Positions 14,738 to 19,480 of a stretch of DNA of 19,480 nt are shown one piece after another. The DNA comes from Deltaproteobacteria bacterium (GTDB lineage Bacteria > Desulfobacterota > Desulfobulbia > Desulfobulbales > BM004). The stretch covers positions 1 to 19,480 of the forward strand of contig JAFDCR010000344.1 in NCBI GenBank assembly GCA_019312685.1, given 5' to 3'. The translations under genes and the position numbers were made by a program. Position 1 is the stretch's first letter; each line of letters begins with the position of its first letter. Under the pieces are notes generated by a model that was given only the letters and a program-made list of their open reading frames with translations, was not told where the DNA came from and searched no databases.

Positions 14738-16369
14738 ATGGCATGGAATACAAATCTTGATGAGCTTCCGGCATATGAGAAGCTTAAGAAGCTGGCCCGA
14801 AATCCATTCGACCTCACGGTTCCCGGGGCGCTGTCCCCTGAAAGAATAAAGGGATATAAAGCCGGTGGCGCAGGATTTGACCTGCTTTTTGCAACCCAGC
14901 GCATTGATGAAGCAGTGCTGAACGGGTTGCAGCAGCTTGCTGACCAGAGCTGTGCAGTGGATCAGTTCCTGGCGATGAAACGTGGGGCTGTCATGAACAG
15001 GATTGATGGTTATGACAGTGAAGAACGGCAGGTACTCCATACCGCCTGCAGGGATATATTCCAGGAAACCCCATATAATGCCGAGGCGACCGGGCAGGCA
15101 AAAGAGGAACTGGAAAAGCTCAAAACATTTCTGGCCGAGCTTGACAGAGGGGGTGTGGTCAATGAGCAGGGAGAATCTTTTACGGATTATGTCAATATCG
15201 GCATAGGCGGGTCCGACCTGGGCCCCCGTGCCATTTATCAAGCCCTGTCCGCATATTCGCTTGAAAACAGGAGGGTTCTTTTTATTTCCAATGTCGATCC
15301 TGACGATGCCGCATCCGTTCTCAAGAACCTTGATCTTGCAAGAACCCTTGTGGGGGTAGTGTCAAAAAGCGGCTCAACCCTGGAAACCCTCACCAATGAA
15401 GAGATAGTGCGGGCTGCCTATAGAGAGGCAGGGCTGGATCCCGGAAAACATTTTGTAGCCATTACCGGCCAGGGAAGTCCCATGAACAATCCTGACCGGT
15501 ATCTGCGCTCTTTTTTCATGTATGATTATATCGGGGGGCGTTTCAGTGCAACATCCATGGTAGGTGCGGTGATGCTCGGTTTTGCCCTCGGTTATGACGA
15601 TTTTATCAAGATACTGCGGGGAGCCGATGATATGGATCGGGCTGCGGAGGATCGGGATATCAGAAATAATCCGGCCCTGCTCCTGGCTCTGCTCGGGATA
15701 TGGAACCATAATTTTCTCAATTGTGAGACGGTTGCGGTTCTGCCGTACAGTCAGGCCCTTCTCCGCTTTCCGGCCCACCTGCAGCAGTGCGACATGGAAA
15801 GCAACGGCAAATCTGTGAACAGGCAGGGAGAAAAAATTCCCGGTTTTACGGGCCCCATTGTCTGGGGGGAGCCCGGCACTAACGGCCAGCATGCCTTTTA
15901 CCAGCTGCTGCATCAGGGAACAACCGTTGTCCCGGCGGAATTCATCGGTTTCAGGCAAAGTCAGAGAGAGTTGGATATGCAGCTTAAAGGCACGACATCG
16001 CAGGAGAAGCTTGTTGCCAACCTCCTGGCCCAGTCCATTGCCCTTGCAACAGGGAAAAAAGACGACAATCCGAATCGTGCTTTCAGCGGCAACAGACCCA
16101 GTTCCGTGCTGCTATCAGATAAATTGACCCCTTACAGTATGGGTGCTTTGCTGGCGCTCTATGAGGCGAAGATTGTCTTTCAGGGTTTTATTTGGAATAT
16201 AAATTCCTTTGACCAGGAAGGAGTGCAGCTTGGCAAGGTTCTTGCCAACAGATTTCTTCAGCAGATGAATACATTACACCAGGCCGGAGAAATAGATCGA
16301 GGAAAGCATCCTGAAAACTGGGCCATGCTGGAAGCTGCGGGTTTACTGCCGCACCAGCAGGTTGATTGA
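14738..16369 (+). CDS. pgi: glucose-6-phosphate isomerase
   Basis: Pgi interconverts glucose-6-phosphate and fructose-6-phosphate. The 543-residue protein is of normal length. It carries NIGIGGSDLGP, the first PGI signature YIGGRFSATSMVGA, WGEPGTNGQHAFYQLLHQG with catalytic Glu378, and the second signature ending FDQEGVQLGK with Lys500. The ring-opening His expected about 31 residues after Glu378 is not there: the region reads EFIGFRQSQREL, with Gln409/Arg410. This may be a lineage-specific form. The ATG at 14738 has GGGGAAGAG just ahead; a GTG at 14687 would add 17 residues and overlap rpe, which I reject. It lies second in the rpe-pgi-THX set. Confidence 0.93.
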   Translation: MAWNTNLDELPAYEKLKKLARNPFDLTVPGALSPERIKGYKAGGAGFDLLFATQRIDEAVLNGLQQLADQSCAVDQFLAMKRGAVMNRIDGYDSEERQVLHTACRDIFQETPYNAEATGQAKEELEKLKTFLAELDRGGVVNEQGESFTDYVNIGIGGSDLGPRAIYQALSAYSLENRRVLFISNVDPDDAASVLKNLDLARTLVGVVSKSGSTLETLTNEEIVRAAYREAGLDPGKHFVAITGQGSPMNNPDRYLRSFFMYDYIGGRFSATSMVGAVMLGFALGYDDFIKILRGADDMDRAAEDRDIRNNPALLLALLGIWNHNFLNCETVAVLPYSQALLRFPAHLQQCDMESNGKSVNRQGEKIPGFTGPIVWGEPGTNGQHAFYQLLHQGTTVVPAEFIGFRQSQRELDMQLKGTTSQEKLVANLLAQSIALATGKKDDNPNRAFSGNRPSSVLLSDKLTPYSMGALLALYEAKIVFQGFIWNINSFDQEGVQLGKVLANRFLQQMNTLHQAGEIDRGKHPENWAMLEAAGLLPHQQVD

Positions 16370-16445
16370 TACCGGAAGGCTGGAAATTAAAATTGTCTAA
16401 AGAATTAATTCATAAAAAACTTGAAAATCAGGAGGTTCTGTAAGT

Positions 16446-16544
16446 ATGGGAAAAGGTGACAAAAAAACAGCCAAAGGAAAGATTTTCAAGGGGTCTCACG
16501 GTAATACAAGGCCAAAGAAAAAAAAGAAAGAGAAAAAGAAGTAG
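16446..16544 (+). CDS. 30S ribosomal protein THX (bTHX)
   Basis: A 32-codon frame begins MGKGDKKTAKGKIFKGSHGN and ends in TRP followed by a run of Lys and Glu. This matches the THX peptide (family consensus close to MGKGDKKTRRGKIWRGSYGNTRP), known from Thermus 30S subunits, where it sits in a cavity of the 16S RNA at the top of the head. A full AGGAGGT ribosome binding site at 16431-16437 lies nine bases before the ATG, fitting a highly made protein. It is 76 bases after pgi and is followed by two hairpins. It is short enough to be missed by standard length cut-offs. Confidence 0.88.
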   Translation: MGKGDKKTAKGKIFKGSHGNTRPKKKKKEKKK

Positions 16545-16564
16545 ATTCTTTATTAAGCCTATTG

Positions 16565-16583
16565 CAAACGGAAGTTTGTTTTT
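16565..16583 (+). terminator. short hairpin with T-run after THX
   Basis: CAAAC (16565-16569) and GTTTG (16574-16578) pair around a four-base loop and are followed by TTTTT. The 5-bp AT-rich stem is weak, but it begins 21 bases after the THX stop codon. Confidence 0.35.
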
Positions 16584-16600
16584 CAGCAGATTTTCTTCCC

Positions 16601-16621
16601 TGAAAAGGATTAGCCTTTTCA
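16601..16621 (+). terminator. 8-bp hairpin, probable terminator of the rpe-pgi-THX set
   Basis: TGAAAAGG (16601-16608) and CCTTTTCA (16614-16621) form a perfect 8-bp stem with a 5-base loop, followed by the T-rich TCTTCTT. With the weaker hairpin at 16565 it forms a tandem stop. The stem would work moderately in either direction. Confidence 0.45.
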
Positions 16622-16626
16622 TCTTC

Positions 16627-16655
16627 TTGACTTGCGGTCGGTCATGGTTTAAAAG
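16627..16655 (+). promoter_or_regulatory. weak candidate promoter for the efflux genes
   Basis: TTGACT (16627-16632; 5 of 6) is followed after 17 bases by TAAAAG (16650-16655; 4 of 6). It lies right after the hairpins that end the previous transcript and about 160 bases before the adaptor gene. Confidence 0.3.
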
Positions 16656-16690
16656 CAAAGACGTCGGTATTTATACGTATTCTGCATTCT

Positions 16691-16735
16691 CAAAAAAAAA
16701 AGCACAATGCGGCCCGTTTTGCCGGAGTACTGTGC
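16691..16735 (-). terminator. minus-strand intrinsic terminator with no gene assigned to it
   Basis: Read on the minus strand, GCACA (16735-16731) pairs with TGTGC (16706-16702), and inside it CGGC pairs with GCCG around a 7-base loop. The hairpin is followed at once by ten Ts or more (16701-16692). This is the classic form. No minus-strand coding gene lies upstream of it; the nearest upstream sequence is the start of the plus-strand adaptor gene. Confidence 0.5.
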
Positions 16736-16819
16736 ACTGATAATATTTGAAAATGTTTTAAATAGCATCCCGGTGTGCCTGCAACTTGAAAGGCTGCCCA
16801 ATTTTGGAGTTCCGCAACC

Positions 16820-17902
16820 ATGAAAACAATATCAAGACTCTTCCCATTCTGCCTGGCCGTGTTTTTATTGTTAAACAGTACAAGTCCGGCAGCTGAAAAG
16901 GAAAAAGCTGCAGAAAACAAACCGGCCAAGCCGCCTTCTTTGGTTGAGGTTGTAGAGATAGCCAAGGGTGAGGCAGAGCCCATGCTGGAATTTGTCGGCA
17001 CCGTGTACTATGCCAGAAAATCCAGTGTTGCCGCTGAAGTTGAGGGAGTGGTTGAGAAGGTTTTTTTTGAAGAAGGCTATCGGATCAAAAAGGACGAACC
17101 ACTGGTGAGTCTGGAATCGGAAATCCTGGATACAATCATAAACGGCACCCGGGCTGACTATGAACTGGTGCTTGTCGAATTACAGCAGGGAGAGAAAGAA
17201 CTCAAAAGAAGAGAGCCGCTCTATAAGGAGGGTTCTGTTTCAGAATCCTCGTACGATGAATATTACTTTAAAACAAAGATACTGCAGAACAGGGCTATGT
17301 CCATAAAGGCGTCCCTGGACAAATTGCTGCTTGAAAAGAAAAAAAAGATCATCCGGGCACCGTTTGACGCCCTTGTCATTCAGAAGAATGCCGAGAAGGG
17401 TGAGTGGGTCGATGACGGAGGCGTGGTTGCCCTGGTGGCTGATGACAGTGAAGTAGATGTTATTGTCGATGTGCCTGCAGAAGTTCTGCAATATTTGCAG
17501 GAAGGGCGTCAAATAGAAGTTGCCGCCGGGGAACTGAAGCTGAAAGGTAAATTTCTGTCCTTTGTTCCCAAGGGAGATATCGCCACCCGGACATTCAGCG
17601 TCAAAGTAAGGCTGAAGAATCCCAATAAACTTGTTGAGGGCATGGAGGCCCGTGCCCTGCTGCCAAGCTCCAGCCGTCGGGAAAGTCTCCTGGTGCCGCG
17701 GGATGCCCTCGTCGTAAAATTCGGCCAGAATGTCGTTTTTGTTGAAGAGGACGGCAAGGCGAAGATGGTGCCGGTTCAGGTGCAGGGTTACAGCGGCCTT
17801 CTGGTAGGTATTGAGGGTCCGGAACTTGAAGCGGGAATGCAGGTGGTTGTCAAAGGCAATGAAAGGCTTTTCGGTGGTGAACAGCTCGCCATAAGGCAAT
17901 AA
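16820..17902 (+). CDS. RND efflux periplasmic adaptor (membrane fusion protein)
   Basis: The 360-residue HlyD/AcrA-family protein links an inner-membrane RND pump to an outer-membrane channel. It has a signal sequence (about 1-25, cleaved near SPAAE; no lipobox Cys), a first lipoyl half (VAAEVEGVVEKVFFEEGYRIKKDE region, 70-93), an alpha-helical hairpin (about 100-178) and the second lipoyl half RAPFDALVIQKNAEKGEWV (179-197). A beta-barrel domain and a membrane-proximal domain ending GEQLAIRQ follow. The hairpin is short, which suits a compact adaptor. GGAG lies about ten bases before the ATG. The pump gene follows in the same direction after a 170-base repeat-bearing gap. The substrate cannot be read from the sequence. 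Confidence 0.88.
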   Translation: MKTISRLFPFCLAVFLLLNSTSPAAEKEKAAENKPAKPPSLVEVVEIAKGEAEPMLEFVGTVYYARKSSVAAEVEGVVEKVFFEEGYRIKKDEPLVSLESEILDTIINGTRADYELVLVELQQGEKELKRREPLYKEGSVSESSYDEYYFKTKILQNRAMSIKASLDKLLLEKKKKIIRAPFDALVIQKNAEKGEWVDDGGVVALVADDSEVDVIVDVPAEVLQYLQEGRQIEVAAGELKLKGKFLSFVPKGDIATRTFSVKVRLKNPNKLVEGMEARALLPSSSRRESLLVPRDALVVKFGQNVVFVEEDGKAKMVPVQVQGYSGLLVGIEGPELEAGMQVVVKGNERLFGGEQLAIRQ

Positions 17903-18062
17903 ATTTTAAATTCTTAATTTTAAATTTTGAATTAAATACTGACTAATAAACACCGAATACTATGTAAAAGAGCAGCCACGGCAATTTGTTGTTTAACGAA
18001 TCAATCCAGCCACTGCCATGAATACTGTAATAATTCAAAACTCAAAACTCAAAACTCAAAAT
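17903..18062. repeat. heptamer tandem repeats forming inverted arms around a 96-bp core
   Basis: The left arm (17903-17934) is four 7-base units (attttaa, attctta, attttaa, attttga) plus atta. The right arm (18031-18062), read on the minus strand, is four units (attttga, then three gttttga) plus atta. The arms are 32 bases each, in exact register, and match at 25 of 32 positions. The left arm starts right after the adaptor stop codon. The right arm ends 10 bases before the pump start. The core (17935-18030) has no recognisable gene. It resembles a small non-autonomous or repeat-expansion element; its type is unknown to me. Confidence 0.7.
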
Positions 18063-18072
18063 TGAACTTCAA

Positions 18073-19480
18073 GTGGATATAGTCTCCTTCTCCATAAAAA
18101 AACCGGTCACCATAATAGTCGGTATCATCCTGGTGGTGATGTTCGGGATACTCAGTCTCACGAGGCTGCCGTACCAGCTGAGCCCTTCGGTGGAGGAGCC
18201 GGTTATTACTGCGAGAACAACTTGGCGGGGCGCCACACCTTATGAAATAGAACGGGAGATCATTGAAGAGCAGGAAAAGGTCTTAAAGGGAATTCCCGGC
18301 CTGGTTGAAATGGAGAGCGACTCCCAGAACGGCCGCGGTGAGGTGACCCTCAGTTTCACCCTGGACACCGACCTGGACGAGGCCCTGCTCAGGGTTTCCA
18401 ACAAAATGAACGAGGTGCCGTCCTACCCGGATGGTGTCGACCGGCCGGTGATCAGTGCCACAGGCGCCACCACGTCACCGGTTATCTGGATCGTTTTAAA
18501 GACCCTGCCGGGCAACGACCGGCCGGTTGAAACATACCTTACGTTTTTTGAAAACGAGGTCCGCCAGCATCTTGAAAGGGTTGAAGGAGTGGCGGACCTT
18601 TTCGTGCCGGGCGGCATTGAGGAGGAGATGCATGTTGTTGTTCAGCCGGAACTTCTGGCCGCCTACAGCCTGACAATCAATGATGTTATCAACGCCCTGC
18701 AGTCGGCAAATGTCAACGTCTCGGCCGGAACAATGGGGGTTGGGCGCCGTGACTACCGGATACGGACCATCGGCGAGTTCTCCTCGGAGGAGGACATTGG
18801 CAGGGTGGTGCTCAAATCCACCGGGCAGCAGCGCATCATTTTATCTGACGTTGCAATTGTAAAGCCGGGATTTGAAAAGCGGACCGGCGTGGTCATCCAT
18901 AACGGGGCCGGCGGTATTGCCTGCGGCATCAGGCCGGAACCCGGGGTCAATATCCTGGAAATGACTGACCGTGTCCAGGAGCGGATCAACTGGCTCAATA
19001 CCGAAATACTGTCGCCGGAAAATATTAAATTCCAGTGGGTTTATGACCAGCGGCGCTACATAAGGGGCGCCATAGACCTGATCAAGATGAATATTTTCTA
19101 CGGCGGCATGCTTGCAATCTGCGTGCTGCTCCTCTTTCTGCGGTCAATACGTTCGACGCTTGTTGTGGCAATGGCTATCCCGACCAGTATTATCGGCACC
19201 TTCATCTTCATGCAGGCAATGGGACGTAATCTCAACGTGATAAGTCTGGCTGGTATTGCATTTGCTGTCGGCATGTTGGTGGATAATGCCATCGTGGTCA
19301 TTGAAAATATTGACCGGCACCGCCATATGGGGAAAACTCCCTTTGAAGCATCCTATCATGGGACCCGGGAAGTATGGGGGGCCATTATCGCTTCCACTCT
19401 TACAACTGTAGCCGTATTTCTCCCTGTGGTTTTTGTCCGGGAAGAGGCCGGCCAGCTTTTCCGGGATATTGCCATAGCCG
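18073..19480 (+). CDS. RND efflux pump (HAE1/AcrB family), N-terminal part, runs off the window
   Basis: An open frame of 469 codons starts at GTG 18073 and continues to the window end without a stop. It begins MDIVSFSIKKPVTIIVGI, with TM1 in the first 30 residues, then the large periplasmic loop (PSVEEPVITARTTWRGATPYEIE, typical of these pumps) and TM2-TM4 at about 341-420. The proton-relay helix reads GMLVDNAIVVIENID: Asp404 is kept and the second Asp of AcrB is Asn405, as in many relatives. The frame has a stop at 18031-18033, and GTG 18073 is the only usual start before the conserved region. No ribosome binding site is seen; the bases in front belong to the heptamer repeat. With the adaptor upstream it forms a tripartite pump; an outer-membrane channel gene is not in view. 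Confidence 0.9.
   Translation, partial: MDIVSFSIKKPVTIIVGIILVVMFGILSLTRLPYQLSPSVEEPVITARTTWRGATPYEIEREIIEEQEKVLKGIPGLVEMESDSQNGRGEVTLSFTLDTDLDEALLRVSNKMNEVPSYPDGVDRPVISATGATTSPVIWIVLKTLPGNDRPVETYLTFFENEVRQHLERVEGVADLFVPGGIEEEMHVVVQPELLAAYSLTINDVINALQSANVNVSAGTMGVGRRDYRIRTIGEFSSEEDIGRVVLKSTGQQRIILSDVAIVKPGFEKRTGVVIHNGAGGIACGIRPEPGVNILEMTDRVQERINWLNTEILSPENIKFQWVYDQRRYIRGAIDLIKMNIFYGGMLAICVLLLFLRSIRSTLVVAMAIPTSIIGTFIFMQAMGRNLNVISLAGIAFAVGMLVDNAIVVIENIDRHRHMGKTPFEASYHGTREVWGAIIASTLTTVAVFLPVVFVREEAGQLFRDIAIA

Noticed and set aside
15374..15958. 194-codon open frame on the minus strand within pgi
   Set aside because: It is opposite conserved Pgi signatures and has no features of its own.
16456..16740. 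94-codon plus-strand frame overlapping the THX gene
   Set aside because: It is in a different frame from the clear THX match, runs through two terminator hairpins and is very rich in Lys, Arg and Phe from low-complexity sequence.
16690..17001. 103-codon minus-strand frame as the gene served by the orphan terminator
   Set aside because: It ends inside the A/T-run of the terminator itself and mirrors the adaptor N-terminus; a real gene should end before the hairpin.
17240..17899. 219-codon open frame on the minus strand within the adaptor gene
   Set aside because: It mirrors the adaptor coding sequence; no family features and no ribosome binding site were seen.
18035..18062. Heptamer repeats as a CRISPR array
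   Set aside because: The units are 7 bases with no spacers; CRISPR repeats are longer and separated by unique spacers.

Overview
The window is a gene-dense stretch of a Gram-negative bacterial chromosome. The envelope genes (a secretin-assembly pair ExeA/GspB, a periplasmic lytic transglycosylase, an RND efflux pump) show the Gram-negative state. The mix of genes, including a small ribosomal protein THX, an ACT-type phosphoglycerate dehydrogenase and a fused M16 protease, would fit an anaerobic Desulfobacterota/deltaproteobacterium. That placement is an impression from gene style, not a proof. I see no phage, IS element, CRISPR array, tRNA or rRNA. Base composition looks even across the coding regions, with AT-rich patches only between genes.

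Layout. (1) 1-113, minus: the first 37 codons of alanine dehydrogenase, divergent from (2) 318-2423, plus: a CPA2-type antiporter fused to two Usp-like domains, with Asn-Asn where relatives carry the ion-binding Asp pair. (3) 2488-3675, plus: 3-phosphoglycerate dehydrogenase of a variant type, then (4) 3763-4071, a small unknown gene with a TTG start and a strong ribosome binding site. (5) 9719-4135, minus: five tightly packed genes, apparently one operon: a Cys-rich small protein, an ExeA/GspA ATPase with a SPOR domain, GspB, a LysM lytic transglycosylase and a solitary Mrr-like nuclease. (6) 9998-10993, plus: an O-methyltransferase-like protein. (7) 11125-13875, plus: a secreted double-domain M16 zinc protease. 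(8) 14014-16544, plus: rpe, pgi and a 32-codon gene for ribosomal protein THX, followed by hairpin terminators. (9) 16820 to the end, plus: an RND periplasmic adaptor and the first 469 codons of its inner-membrane pump, separated by a heptamer-repeat element with inverted arms.

How the genes work together. The minus-strand operon reads as a cell-wall passage module: ExeA and GspB are known to help secretins cross peptidoglycan, and a glycan-cutting enzyme encoded next to them suits that job. The nuclease at its end is the odd member. rpe and pgi link the pentose phosphate pathway to glycolysis; serA and ald serve amino-acid metabolism. The most unusual observations are the Asn-Asn antiporter, the Mrr-like gene in an envelope operon, the missing active-site residues in SerA and Pgi, the heptamer inverted repeat in the efflux operon, and a minus-strand terminator with no gene in front of it.
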